64,000 nt of DNA, from the NCBI GenBank assembly GCA_024234595.1, contig JACKNZ010000006.1:184275-248274 (forward strand), read 5' to 3'. This stretch comes from Moraxellaceae bacterium (lineage in GTDB: Bacteria > Pseudomonadota > Gammaproteobacteria > Pseudomonadales > Moraxellaceae). Below are positions 20,120 through 28,423 of the stretch, one piece after another. Below the pieces are notes generated by a model, which saw nothing but the letters and a program-made list of their open reading frames with translations, ran no database searches and was not told where the DNA came from. Each line of letters starts with the position of its first letter. Positions within the stretch are counted from its first letter, which is position 1. The position numbers were made by a program, and so were the translations under genes.

Positions 20120-20368
20120 TTACTTCACTTGTGTTTCGAGTGATTTTAACTGTTTTTCTAAGGCTTGCAACTTCATTCGAGCATCGCCTAATAATTGCGC
20201 TTGGCGGTCAAACTCTTCGCGTGTGACCAGCTCCATTTTGGCAAATACCTCTTGTAATACTGCCTGTAAATTTTTCTCTAACTCTGTCCACGTACCCGAT
20301 TGATTAGCCTGTACAAAACGCTCACGTACTTGCTCTTGTACTTTTTGCACCAAATTATCTAACGCCAC
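20120..20368 (-). CDS. ubiK: UbiK-family ubiquinone biosynthesis accessory factor (YqiC)
   Basis: UbiK assists the ubiquinone biosynthesis complex and is a small trimeric coiled-coil protein. The conserved core LVTREEFDRQAQLLGDARMKL sits near residues 46-66, followed by a heptad-rich tail LQALEKQLKSLETQ. I chose the GTG at 20368 (82 residues), 5 nt after GAGG, because the upstream in-frame part is a low-complexity Phe/Leu stretch coded by an A-rich promoter region. UbiK next to comM and glnK-amtB is an order also known from Pseudomonas. Confidence 0.85.
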   Translation of the reverse strand: MALDNLVQKVQEQVRERFVQANQSGTWTELEKNLQAVLQEVFAKMELVTREEFDRQAQLLGDARMKLQALEKQLKSLETQVK

Positions 20369-20387
20369 ATCAACCTCGCTTAAAAAA

Positions 20388-20423
20388 TGCACCAAAAATA
20401 AAAACAAAAAGAATAAATGCACC
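20388..20423. promoter_or_regulatory. Two NtrC-like half sites
   Basis: TGCACCAAAAAT occurs twice, at 20388 and 20418. TGCACC is the left half of the NtrC consensus TGCACC-N5-GGTGCA. The second copy continues TGAACA, a degenerate right half. They lie about 100-130 bp upstream of the candidate sigma-54 promoter, the usual enhancer distance. Confidence 0.45.
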
Positions 20424-20519
20424 AAAAATGAACAAAAAAACAGCCTCAACAGGCATTAAGCTCATCAAAACTGTGCAAAGACACTCTGTAACACCTTCTA
20501 TGACACCAAAAAGCAACAT

Positions 20520-20535
20520 TGGCATGACTCATGCA
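20520..20535 (+). promoter_or_regulatory. Candidate sigma-54 promoter for the TorF porin-glnK-amtB block
   Basis: TGGCATGACTCATGCA matches the consensus TGGCAC-N5-TTGCW at all but two bases and has GG/GC at the correct spacing. It lies 116-131 bp before the porin ATG. With glnK and amtB downstream this is the expected place for an NtrC-dependent promoter. Confidence 0.6.
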
Positions 20536-20650
20536 TTAAAGCCTGTACAGTTGCTGCTACTTTTAAGGCTAGTTTGTCATAACTCTTATCCACGACAAAC
20601 CCTTTTTAGGCAACGAATGTTAATTTTCTATACTAGACAATGGGGTCATT

Positions 20651-21358
20651 ATGAAACTATCTTCTTTAGCCAAAGCCTTACTTGCAAGTTCTGTTTTATT
20701 TTCTGCTGGCGCGTATGCCGAGCCTATCACTGTCAGTGGTAGTGCTGCTTTTACTAGCGATTATTTATTCCGTGGTGTCTCTCAAACCTCTAACAATGCA
20801 GCGGTACAAGCGGGAATGACTTTGACTCACGAAAGTGGTGCTTATGTTTCTGCTTGGGGTTCGAGCATTGCTAGTGCCGCTGGTGGGTCAGAAATGGATT
20901 TACTCTTAGGTTTTGGCGGTAAAGCTGGCGAAGTTGGCTATGACGTTGGCGTGATGCACTACGGTTATCCAGGTGCTGATGGTGCAGTTGGTTATGATGA
21001 AATTTATGCCTCTGTTAGCACGATGGGCTTAAAAGTAGGCCTTAACTACAGTCCAGATTATTTTGCCCAGTCTGATAAATTCATGTACCTCTATGCAGGC
21101 TATAGCACAGAAGTATCTGGCGTTACCTTATCTGGCAGTCTTGGTATGAACAAATTTGACAGTAATGCCATGATGACTAAGGCACTTGGCACGACTGGTA
21201 CTGACGACAGCTACATGGACTACAAACTTGCTGCTTCTACTGCTTTAAGCGGTGTCACTGTTGAAGGTGCTTACATCGGTTCCGACATTGACGAAAAAGA
21301 CTGCGGTGCTGGTTTATGCGAAGGCCGCTTTGTACTCACCGTTAGCAAAGGCTTTTAA
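20651..21358 (+). CDS. TorF-family putative porin (TIGR02001/Gcw_chp)
   Basis: The protein has a signal peptide (residues 1-23, cleavage at AYA-EP) and the family hallmark TSDYLFRGVSQT near residue 35, followed by short amphipathic beta strands and a closing aromatic residue (KGF) typical of outer-membrane barrels. The two cysteines near the C-terminus (DCGAGLCEG) may form a loop disulfide. It precedes glnK and amtB, separated by a hairpin, so it probably shares nitrogen control. A role in passage of nitrogenous solutes is inferred from position only. Confidence 0.8.
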   Translation: MKLSSLAKALLASSVLFSAGAYAEPITVSGSAAFTSDYLFRGVSQTSNNAAVQAGMTLTHESGAYVSAWGSSIASAAGGSEMDLLLGFGGKAGEVGYDVGVMHYGYPGADGAVGYDEIYASVSTMGLKVGLNYSPDYFAQSDKFMYLYAGYSTEVSGVTLSGSLGMNKFDSNAMMTKALGTTGTDDSYMDYKLAASTALSGVTVEGAYIGSDIDEKDCGAGLCEGRFVLTVSKGF

Positions 21359-21363
21359 TTTTA

Positions 21364-21404
21364 AAGGGCTTGCCTATTCCCCTTTTTGGGCAAGCCCTTA
21401 TTTT
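21364..21404 (+). terminator. Hairpin between TorF porin and glnK
   Basis: An 11-bp perfect stem (AAGGGCTTGCC / GGCAAGCCCTT) with a 14-nt loop is followed by ATTTTG. It probably attenuates read-through from the porin gene into glnK-amtB rather than blocking it fully. Confidence 0.7.
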
Positions 21405-21418
21405 GTAGGAGTTACAAC

Positions 21419-21757
21419 ATGAAATTAGTCACTGCCATTATTAAGCCTTTTAAATTAGATGATGTTCGTGAAAGCCTATCCGATATTGGTGTTCAGGGTA
21501 TCACTGTGACTGAAGTAAAAGGTTTTGGTCGTCAAAAAGGACATACCGAACTGTATCGTGGCGCAGAATATGTGGTTGATTTTTTACCTAAAGTCAAAAT
21601 TGAAGTGGCTATTGGTGATGATTTAGTTGACCGAGTTATTGAAGCCATTACTAAAGCGGCCAACACTGGCAAAATTGGTGACGGTAAAATTTTTGTCACG
21701 GCACTAGAACAAATCATTCGTATTCGTACGGGTGAAACAGGTGTTGATGCCGTTTAA
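21419..21757 (+). CDS. glnK: PII nitrogen regulatory protein
   Basis: PII proteins sense 2-oxoglutarate, ATP/ADP and glutamine status and gate AmtB. The 112 residues include the T-loop with uridylylation site Tyr51 (GHTELYRGAEY), the ATP-binding segment KIGDGKIFV near 90, and the C-terminal IRTGETG. I chose the ATG at 21419, after GTAGGAG, which gives the standard PII length; an upstream in-frame ATG at 21386 lies inside the preceding hairpin. I name it glnK rather than glnB because amtB follows. Confidence 0.95.
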   Translation: MKLVTAIIKPFKLDDVRESLSDIGVQGITVTEVKGFGRQKGHTELYRGAEYVVDFLPKVKIEVAIGDDLVDRVIEAITKAANTGKIGDGKIFVTALEQIIRIRTGETGVDAV

Positions 21758-21815
21758 TTAACAGCATAAATCCAACTATCCCTCTCCCTTTTGGCACTCA
21801 CATGGAGAAACCATC

Positions 21816-23255
21816 GTGAAAAAGATGATTCTTGCCCTCAGTTTGAGTGGTGCACTGCTTGGTGCAACGCCACTCTATGCAGAAGAGACATCCGTTGCTC
21901 CTTCTGCTCCTGTTGCTGCCGCTGTCGAAACAGCACCTGCGGCAACTGATACGCCTGCTGCTGCCCCTACTGTTGCTGCCGAAGCTGCACCAGCAGAAGC
22001 CGCACCTGCTGCCGAACCCGCTCCTGTGATGGATAAAGGTGATGCGGCGTGGATGATGACTGCAACCATGCTGGTTATTTTAATGACCATTCCTGGTTTG
22101 GCCTTGTTTTATGGTGGTTTAGTTCGCGCCAAAAATATGCTTTCTGTGTTAATGCAAGTATTTAGCGTATTCTCACTCATTACTATTTTATGGTGCGTAT
22201 ATGGCTACAGCTTAGCCTTTGGTGGTGGTGGTGCATACATTGGCACACTCGATAAAATTTTCTTGAGTGGTATTACACCGGATTCCTTAGCCGACACCTT
22301 TAGTGCTGGCTTTAAAATCCCAGAATTGATTTTTGTTGCCTTCCAAGCCACCTTTGCGGCCATTAGCTGTGCCTTGATTGTGGGGGCTTTTGCTGAACGT
22401 ATCAAATTCTCTGCGGTATTAGTATTCTCAGTTTTATGGTTTACCTTTAGCTATATCCCTGTTGCCCATATGGTATGGTTTGGTGAAGGTTTGTTATTTA
22501 AAGATGGCGCAATCGACTTTGCAGGCGGCACAGTCGTTCACATTAACGCAGGTGTTGCTGCTTTAGTGGGTGCTTATATGGTTGGCAAGCGTGTTGGTTA
22601 TGGTAAAGAAGCAATGGCTCCACACAATATGGTCATGACCATGATTGGTGCATCCATGTTGTGGGTAGGTTGGTTCGGCTTTAACGCGGGTTCTAACTTA
22701 GAAGCGAACGGTGGTGCTGCATTAGCTTTCTTAAACACCATGTTAGCAACTGCTGCTGCCGCTTTAGCTTGGGCAGGTGCTGAAACCTTAGTAAAAAGTA
22801 AACCCTCTATGTTAGGTGCTGCCTCTGGTGCGGTTGCTGGTTTAGTCGCCATTACTCCTGCTTGTGGTACTGTTGGCCCAATGGGTGCGATTTTACTTGG
22901 CTTAATCTCTGGCGTTGTCTGCTTGTGGGCGGTACATGGTCTAAAACGCATCATGAATGTGGATGACTCTTTAGATGTGTTTGGTATTCACGGTATTGGC
23001 GGTATCATTGGTGCTATCTTAACTGGTGTATTTACTGCCCCTTCGTTGGGTGGTACAGGTGCCGAAGACTTCTCTATTGCTAGCCAAGTGTTGATTCAAA
23101 CTAAAGGTGTGGTAATTACCATTCTTTGGTCAGGTGTTGTCTCTATCATTCTGTTCAAATTGGTGGACATTGTGATTGGCTTACGTGTACCCGAAGAAGA
23201 AGAGCGCATCGGTTTAGATGTCACTTCTCATGGTGAGCGTGCTTATAACAACTAA
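21816..23255 (+). CDS. amtB: Ammonium transporter with Ala/Pro-rich N-terminal extension
   Basis: AmtB is a trimeric inner-membrane ammonium channel blocked by GlnK. A signal peptide (residues 1-22) is followed by an Ala/Pro-rich spacer (about 23-68) and eleven transmembrane helices. The pore histidines are in GGTVVHINAG and DVFGIHGIGG. The conserved FYGGLVRAKN and FAERIKF segments are present. The 479 residues exceed E. coli AmtB (428) mainly through the low-complexity spacer. It follows glnK by 58 nt and ends at a terminator, giving the classic glnK-amtB operon. Confidence 0.96.
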   Translation: MKKMILALSLSGALLGATPLYAEETSVAPSAPVAAAVETAPAATDTPAAAPTVAAEAAPAEAAPAAEPAPVMDKGDAAWMMTATMLVILMTIPGLALFYGGLVRAKNMLSVLMQVFSVFSLITILWCVYGYSLAFGGGGAYIGTLDKIFLSGITPDSLADTFSAGFKIPELIFVAFQATFAAISCALIVGAFAERIKFSAVLVFSVLWFTFSYIPVAHMVWFGEGLLFKDGAIDFAGGTVVHINAGVAALVGAYMVGKRVGYGKEAMAPHNMVMTMIGASMLWVGWFGFNAGSNLEANGGAALAFLNTMLATAAAALAWAGAETLVKSKPSMLGAASGAVAGLVAITPACGTVGPMGAILLGLISGVVCLWAVHGLKRIMNVDDSLDVFGIHGIGGIIGAILTGVFTAPSLGGTGAEDFSIASQVLIQTKGVVITILWSGVVSIILFKLVDIVIGLRVPEEEERIGLDVTSHGERAYNN

Positions 23256-23269
23256 GCCCGTCTTACACT

Positions 23270-23300
23270 AAAAAAGCGGAGGCATTAGCCTCCGTTTTTT
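23270..23300 (+). terminator. Terminator of glnK-amtB
   Basis: CGGAGGC-ATTA-GCCTCCG is a perfect 7-bp stem, extended by A/T pairs and followed by six T. It starts about 15 nt after the amtB stop. Confidence 0.9.
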
Positions 23301-23348
23301 GTTTGTGCTAGAGTAAACTGATAATGACTTGTAAGTAGAAAAAACACC

Positions 23349-23792
23349 ATGTTTAAAACCATTTTGGCCACCTTAGTAATGATTTTGTCGAGTTTTTCTT
23401 ATGCCGAAATTTATAAGTGGGTAGATGAGAACGGTAAGACTCAGTTTGGCGACAAACCTCCTCAATCTCGTGACTTTAAGACCCTTGATGATACGCCTAC
23501 GCCACCACGCAATGAACCATCAACCGATCAAGATGCCACTGCAATTAAACAACGGACGCAAAAATTATTAGACGCAATGGATGCAGAACGCCAAGCCAAA
23601 CAAGCTAGAAAATCTGAAGAACCTACCGCCAAACAAAAAGAGTGTCAGCGAGCCAAAGAATATGAACGAAAAATTCATCGTGGCGGTATTTATAATTTAG
23701 ACAAAGATGGCAATCGTGTTTATCTTTCTGAAGCTGAGCGACCCAAAGAAATCGCTCGCATCAATCAATTGATTAAGCAACATTGCCAATAA
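23349..23792 (+). CDS. DUF4124-domain exported protein
   Basis: The 147-residue protein has a signal peptide (residues 1-19, cleavage at SYA-EI) followed at once by the DUF4124 signature IYKWVDENGKTQFGDKPP (about 21-38). The rest is charged and probably alpha-helical (ERQAKQARKSEEPTAKQKE), with a cysteine pair (KECQRAKEY and C-terminal HCQ). DUF4124 proteins are envelope proteins of unknown role. It has its own transcript after the amtB terminator. Confidence 0.8.
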   Translation: MFKTILATLVMILSSFSYAEIYKWVDENGKTQFGDKPPQSRDFKTLDDTPTPPRNEPSTDQDATAIKQRTQKLLDAMDAERQAKQARKSEEPTAKQKECQRAKEYERKIHRGGIYNLDKDGNRVYLSEAERPKEIARINQLIKQHCQ

Positions 23793-23822
23793 CAACACTC
23801 TACACCTATAAGCAGCAAGCAG

Positions 23823-24749
23823 CTATGCTTCCGCTTTTTTAGGCAATACTTTACTAATGCTCATCACAGTAAACACAGCGGCTAAACCAGCCACAATCCC
23901 CACAACTACCTCTGCAATCATTGTGGCTAACATTGGCAATACGGGTATATGCTGCATGGCTTGTGTACCATGCTCAATCGCATGATGCACTACAGGCAAA
24001 CCATGCACCAAAATACTGCCCCCCACCATAAACATCGCCACCGTACCAGCTACCGACAAAAACTTCATTAGCTTAGGTGCTAAGGCCAGTAAAAAACGAC
24101 CTAATTGCTGTTTGGCATTACTAGCTTGTTGCGTTAAATGCAAGCCCATATCATCTAAACGCACAATACCTGCTACCAAACCATACACACCCACCGTCAT
24201 CAAAAGGGCAATTCCAATTAACACGATGACTTGATTAACAAACGAAGCCGTAGCCACCGTGCCTAAAGTAATCACAATAATTTCGGCAGATAAAATAAAG
24301 TCGGTACGAATCGCGCCTTTAACTTTTTCTTGTTCAAAAGCCAACATATCTATTTGCGGATTACTGACCGCCTCTACTAACTGTTGGTGATGTTGTTCAT
24401 CATCGTCATGGCTGTGTAAAAAAGGGTGAATAAGCTTTTCTACCCCTTCAAAACACAAAAACAAACCACCCAACATCAATAAAGGCATAATTGCCCAATT
24501 GGCAAAAGCACTGATTAACAAGGCAGCTGGCACTAAAATCGCCTTATTGAGCAAAGAGCCCTTGGCGACTGCCCACACCACAGGTAATTCTCTATCGGCT
24601 TTAACACCTGCCACTTGTTGGGCATTTAAAGCCAAATCATCACCCAATACACCTGACGTTTTTTTGGCCGCCACTTTAGTCATGGTGGCCACGTCATCTA
24701 ATAGGGTGGCAATGTCATCAATTAACGCCAGTAGGCTACTACCTGCCAT
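23823..24749 (-). CDS. DUF808 (YedI-family) inner-membrane protein
   Basis: The start MAGSSLLALIDDIATLLDDVA at 24749 is the conserved N-terminus of the DUF808/YedI family. A longer reading frame upstream runs through a dispersed repeat and is rejected. The 308-residue protein has six or more hydrophobic helices and a His/Asp-rich loop (HSHDDDEQHH, about residues 120-130) that could bind metal. The family's biochemical role is not established. Confidence 0.85.
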   Translation of the reverse strand: MAGSSLLALIDDIATLLDDVATMTKVAAKKTSGVLGDDLALNAQQVAGVKADRELPVVWAVAKGSLLNKAILVPAALLISAFANWAIMPLLMLGGLFLCFEGVEKLIHPFLHSHDDDEQHHQQLVEAVSNPQIDMLAFEQEKVKGAIRTDFILSAEIIVITLGTVATASFVNQVIVLIGIALLMTVGVYGLVAGIVRLDDMGLHLTQQASNAKQQLGRFLLALAPKLMKFLSVAGTVAMFMVGGSILVHGLPVVHHAIEHGTQAMQHIPVLPMLATMIAEVVVGIVAGLAAVFTVMSISKVLPKKAEA

Positions 24750-24825
24750 GAGTTGTATTCCACAATAAAAATAAGAGGTGCAAATTATACGATTTATTAA
24801 GTGCAGTTTATACGGTCTTCGATGC

Positions 24826-24862
24826 TCCTCCCTCTCCCACTGGGAGAGGGCTGGGGTGAGGG
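24826..24862. repeat. Dispersed CCCTCTCCC hairpin
   Basis: CCCTCTCCCACTGGGAGAGGG is followed by GGGGTGAGGG. It is the same palindromic unit as at 13404-13440 and lies between the DUF808 gene and the hydrolase gene. Confidence 0.8.
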
Positions 24863-24882
24863 CATGATGGGCAAGTCCTGAT

Positions 24883-25776
24883 TTAACGCTTAAACCATTG
24901 TTTGCCGCGTATCGGCATGACAATAGGCTCTACCCCTGCGGCACGAATTTCCGCTACAAAGCCTTCTAAATCAACGCTTGGAATATAATCGGGCTCATCT
25001 TCAAAATGAGTAAACATGGTATCCCAATGACATGGCACAATCCATTTAGGCTTGAGCAACTCCACCACGTCTTTCACATAATTGGGGCGATATTTACGAC
25101 CAATCGCACACAAACACACCACATCGGCCTGCACGCCTTTTAACTCATCGGCAATAAAGTCTGCCGAATCAATATGTACAATTTTGAGGCTGCCTGTATC
25201 TACTAACCAATTAAGCACCAAACCATGTTTAAGGTCTAATAATTTAGGCGGCCATATGGGTGGTGACAAAATATCCCCCGGAATAGGAATACGCCCCATA
25301 ATCGCCTTACCATGAATTGAAGGCAAACCACGCACTGTCCATGCACCACAAGCAATATTTTCACGGCCTTGTGTTTCTACTAATTGTGACTCTGGCAAGC
25401 CTGCGGCACGTCCCACCATACAGGCGGCTGTTGAACCAATTAAACGTGCGCCTGTTTGTTTACATAGCTCAGGCGCATCTAAAATATGGTCATAATGGGC
25501 ATGCCCAATCAATACTTCATCGGCTTGGGGAATATATTTTTTAAGCAAATCAGTATTAGTGTGTAATGGCCGTAATAACTCGGTGACACCAATTCGGCTT
25601 AAATAAGGGTCTAAAACAAGCGTACGCTGTTGATTTTTAATCACAAAACCTGCTGTACCTAAATAAGTAAACTCAATGGCTTGCGTATCTTGAGGCAAAG
25701 GAGGACTATAAATACTGGCGTTGGGCGTGAGTTTAAGAACTTGACGTAGGGTTTTGGCAATGAGCTGTTTTATCAT
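24883..25776 (-). CDS. Metallo-beta-lactamase-fold hydrolase
   Basis: The 297 residues carry the metal-binding motif HAHYDH near residue 92, with further candidate ligands His in SIHG and Asp/His in VHIDSADF, and a late PCHWDTMF. This arrangement matches UlaG/YtnP-like MBL hydrolases. The substrate is unknown. The first 20 residues are amphipathic without a clear signal peptide, so it may be cytoplasmic. It is divergent from the oxidoreductase at 25973, with a MITE copy between them. Confidence 0.82.
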   Translation of the reverse strand: MIKQLIAKTLRQVLKLTPNASIYSPPLPQDTQAIEFTYLGTAGFVIKNQQRTLVLDPYLSRIGVTELLRPLHTNTDLLKKYIPQADEVLIGHAHYDHILDAPELCKQTGARLIGSTAACMVGRAAGLPESQLVETQGRENIACGAWTVRGLPSIHGKAIMGRIPIPGDILSPPIWPPKLLDLKHGLVLNWLVDTGSLKIVHIDSADFIADELKGVQADVVCLCAIGRKYRPNYVKDVVELLKPKWIVPCHWDTMFTHFEDEPDYIPSVDLEGFVAEIRAAGVEPIVMPIRGKQWFKR

Positions 25777-25810
25777 ATGATGCTTTCCGTTAATTTTTTT
25801 TGCTCAATGT

Positions 25811-25936
25811 TAGGACTTACGCATTTCATTGAACACGCGCGTTTTGAATCCTCCCCAACCCTCTCCCTCAGGGAGAGGGAGGAGCGTAGCGGAGGGTGAG
25901 GGCGTGAGCAAATAAGCGATAACCGCGTAAGTCCTA
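25811..25936. mobile_element. MITE family A, copy 1 (126 bp)
   Basis: The ends are TAGGACTTACGC and GCGTAAGTCCTA, perfect 12-bp terminal inverted repeats. The centre contains the CCCTCTCCC hairpin. The flanking 5-mers AATGT and AAAGT agree at four of five bases, consistent with an aged 5-bp target duplication. It separates two divergent genes. Confidence 0.85.
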
Positions 25937-25972
25937 AAAGTGCAACATAGACGATTAAATAGGTGAATACAA

Positions 25973-26842
25973 GTGCAACACAACACCATTGGTTTTGTAG
26001 GAATTGGCTTAATGGGCAGCCGCATGACGGCGCGTTTATTGCAAGCAGGTTTTGAGGTTTGGGTGTGGAATCGCTCGCCCGACAAATGCCAAGCCTTAGT
26101 AACACAAGGGGCAAAACTAGCTACTCATTTAACGGATATTGCGCGTGAATGCGACATTATTTTATTGTGTTTAGCCGATACCGCCGCCGTTGAATCGGTG
26201 GTTTTTGGTGAACATGGTTTGGCTACTCATCTAAAAAAAGAGCAATTGCTTGTTGATTTTTCGAGTATTACACCCGATGCCACCCGCGACTTTGCCACAC
26301 GTTTACAGGCTCAAAGTGTACATTGGATTGATTGCCCTGTCTCGGGTGGGGTCATGGGTGCAGAAAAAGGCACCCTGATTTTGATGGCGGGTGGTGAGCA
26401 AACACAAATTGAACGCCTAAAGCCGATTGCCCAACACTTAGGACAAAAGTTAACCCATATGGGCGAGGTTGGTACGGGTCAAATTACCAAAATTTGCAAT
26501 CAAATGATTGTGGCTAGTAATGCGGTGTTAATTGCCGAAACGGTTGCTTTAGCCGCTAAAGCAGGGGTTGATGCCACTCAATTAGCTCCAGCCCTTGCAG
26601 GGGGCTTTGCCGACTCTTTACCGTTGCAAATTTTGGCTCCTCGCATGGCGACTGATACTTTTGAGCCTGTGCAATGGAAAGTACAAACACTGCTTAAAGA
26701 TTTAGATAACGCGGTGGCGTTGGCCAAAGACAACAGCAGTAGTACGCCTATGTCTGCCTTAGCCGCTCAATTATTAAGGCTTCATGCTGCCACAGGCGCA
26801 AGTTTGGAGGATTTAAGCTCGGTGGTGAGGGTGTTTAAGTGA
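25973..26842 (+). CDS. NAD(P)-dependent beta-hydroxyacid dehydrogenase (3-hydroxyisobutyrate dehydrogenase family)
   Basis: The 289 residues begin with the Rossmann motif IGFVGIGLMGSRM, then DCPVSGGVMGAEKGTL (substrate binding, about residue 120) and the catalytic lysine in GQITKICNQM (about 170). The family reduces or oxidises beta-hydroxyacids such as tartronate semialdehyde or 3-hydroxyisobutyrate; the substrate here is undetermined. Hydroxypyruvate isomerase is encoded about 3.8 kb away, which makes a GlxR/GarR role possible. The start is a GTG at 25973 after AGGTGA. Confidence 0.85.
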   Translation: MQHNTIGFVGIGLMGSRMTARLLQAGFEVWVWNRSPDKCQALVTQGAKLATHLTDIARECDIILLCLADTAAVESVVFGEHGLATHLKKEQLLVDFSSITPDATRDFATRLQAQSVHWIDCPVSGGVMGAEKGTLILMAGGEQTQIERLKPIAQHLGQKLTHMGEVGTGQITKICNQMIVASNAVLIAETVALAAKAGVDATQLAPALAGGFADSLPLQILAPRMATDTFEPVQWKVQTLLKDLDNAVALAKDNSSSTPMSALAAQLLRLHAATGASLEDLSSVVRVFK

Positions 26843-26952
26843 AGACTTCGACGCTCAGTCAGCAGACCTTGCGCCTTGAACTGAGTCTAAAAGTGATTTA
26901 CACCCATCATGAGCCACACTATAATAGCTAATATATTATATAAGAGGTTTTT

Positions 26953-27180
26953 ATGTCTCAAGTCACTGTCTATTTAGATGATGAAGCCGAGAACTTATTA
27001 CGGCAATCTGCCCAAGCAGCAGGTTTGTCTAATAGTAAATGGATTACCCAGTTAATCAAAAAACACGCTCGCCAAGAATGGCCAAGCGAATTAAAGGACT
27101 TAGCAGGTGCTTTTAGCGATTTTCCATTGCGTGATAATGACTTACAACAACACAGTGATACACCAAGAGTCATTTTTTAA
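26953..27180 (+). CDS. Ribbon-helix-helix-type antitoxin
   Basis: The 75-residue protein has an N-terminal ribbon (QVTVYLDDEAENLL) and helix-turn-helix (AAGLSNSKWITQLIKK) typical of CopG/RHH antitoxins, then an acidic, disordered-looking tail that would wrap the toxin. It ends in TAATG, overlapping the PIN toxin start by one base. The A/T-rich stretch just upstream, rich in TATAAT-like words, probably holds the autoregulated promoter. Confidence 0.8.
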   Translation: MSQVTVYLDDEAENLLRQSAQAAGLSNSKWITQLIKKHARQEWPSELKDLAGAFSDFPLRDNDLQQHSDTPRVIF

Positions 27181-27581
27181 TGTTGGTTTTAGATACTAAT
27201 ACCATTAGCTACTACTTTAGGAATGAGCCTTGTGTGGTGCAACAATTACAAGCAACACCTTTGCAAGACATTGCTGTGCCTGCTATTGTTGTTTACGAAC
27301 TCAAATATGGGATTTTACGCTTGCCACACGAGACAGCTTTGCCACGCTTAAAAGCATTAAGCAAGTTTTTGCAATTTTTATCGATTATTGATGTGAATGA
27401 AAAAGTAGCCGAATTAGCGGCTCAGATTCGTGTCGATTTGGAAATAGCAGGTTTGCCGATAGGCGCGCATGATGTGCTAATTGCTGCCTCTGCTTTGTCG
27501 GTCAATGGTCAATTAGTCACTCGTAATGTTCGTGAGTTTGAACGAGTACAAGGCTTGCAAGTCGTTAATTGGTTTAAGTAA
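27180..27581 (+). CDS. vapC: PIN-domain toxin (VapC family)
   Basis: The 133 residues show the PIN acidic residues Asp5 (LVLDTNTISYYF), Glu42 in VYELKYG, and the C-terminal Asp in GAHDVLIAA plus TRNVREFERV. VapC toxins are Mg-dependent ribonucleases that usually cut tRNA or rRNA. It overlaps the RHH antitoxin by one base and is followed directly by a MITE copy. Confidence 0.88.
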   Translation: MLVLDTNTISYYFRNEPCVVQQLQATPLQDIAVPAIVVYELKYGILRLPHETALPRLKALSKFLQFLSIIDVNEKVAELAAQIRVDLEIAGLPIGAHDVLIAASALSVNGQLVTRNVREFERVQGLQVVNWFK

Positions 27582-27604
27582 CCATCAACTCCCCGCCACT
27601 ACTT

Positions 27605-27705
27605 TAGGACTTACGCGGTTATCGCTTATTTGCTCACATTTCAATCGTTTTTAACGATTTTATGTTCACAAAACGCGCTAATTTCGGTGAAATGCGTAAG
27701 TCCTA
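27605..27705. mobile_element. MITE family A, copy 2 (101 bp) with perfect 5-bp target duplication
   Basis: Perfect terminal inverted repeats TAGGACTTACGC/GCGTAAGTCCTA are flanked on both sides by TACTT (27600-27604 and 27706-27710). The G/C-rich hairpin of other copies is absent; the centre carries AATCG/CGATT instead. The terminal TAG supplies the stop codon of the adjacent Uma2 gene. Confidence 0.92.
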
Positions 27706-28329
27706 TACTTGTTGTGCCTCTGCCTCCGCTGCCTCAAGTGCTTTTTTGGCTAACCACTCGGTCATATCCTCATTTTGCACACGCTCATAAATATCTTCGA
27801 CCGCCAAGGTCAGCCCTATTGACTCAAACACTATCTCATCACCCAAATAATAATGGGCAGGCAACCAGCCACTACTACGGCGAATCACCTCTACCTTAAC
27901 AAAATCTTGCTCTATCAACACATATTCCAACAGGCTATCAAGCTGCATATAGGCAGCGCGTTTGGTGGTTTCGTCCATACGTCGCGTGGACTTAGATAGA
28001 ACCTCAACAATTAAACGCGGTGTTTGACTAAACACGCTATTGTCGGGCAAATTGGTACAATCCACTAAAACATCAGGATAATAATAATTTCTGCCTACTT
28101 TTAGCTTAATGTCTGACATATAAGGCTGACACGGTTTACCCTTCAAGTGATTTCTCAACTCACCATGTACATTACCCACAATACGATTATGGGCAACTTT
28201 TGCCCCTGCCATGGCATACACATTACCATCAATATACTCACGTTTAACAGGCGAGTAAGGCTCTGTATCTAGGTACTCTTGCTCAGACATTTGCTGAGCA
28301 AAATAATCTTGTGCGGCTGGAGGACTCAT
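27703..28329 (-). CDS. Uma2/DUF820 family protein, copy 2
   Basis: The 208-residue protein is a paralogue of the one at 17869-18507: KREYIDGNVYAMAGAKVAHNR, YYYPDVLVDCT and RLIVEVLSKSTRRMDETTKR correspond block for block. The start at 28329 follows GAGGTG in the same leader as copy 1. The stop codon lies in the terminal repeat of the MITE, so the original C-terminus was probably altered by insertion. Restriction-endonuclease-like fold; no proven activity. Confidence 0.82.
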   Translation of the reverse strand: MSPPAAQDYFAQQMSEQEYLDTEPYSPVKREYIDGNVYAMAGAKVAHNRIVGNVHGELRNHLKGKPCQPYMSDIKLKVGRNYYYPDVLVDCTNLPDNSVFSQTPRLIVEVLSKSTRRMDETTKRAAYMQLDSLLEYVLIEQDFVKVEVIRRSSGWLPAHYYLGDEIVFESIGLTLAVEDIYERVQNEDMTEWLAKKALEAAEAEAQQV

Positions 28330-28423
28330 TATGCACCTCAAAAATCTTAATATAGCTCAGTATAGCTAGCGGCAATGTAGATTCGCCCTCTCCCACAGGA
28401 GAAGGCTCTCTCTTATAGATATC

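Noticed and set aside
24750..24923. N-terminal extension of the DUF808 protein
   Set aside because: The extension is translated from a dispersed repeat; the family start MAGSSLLALIDD is internal.
26843..26890. Further GAGCGAAGTCGAA repeat copy
   Set aside because: Only GACTTCGACGCTCAG is present without the partner arm; too short to call.
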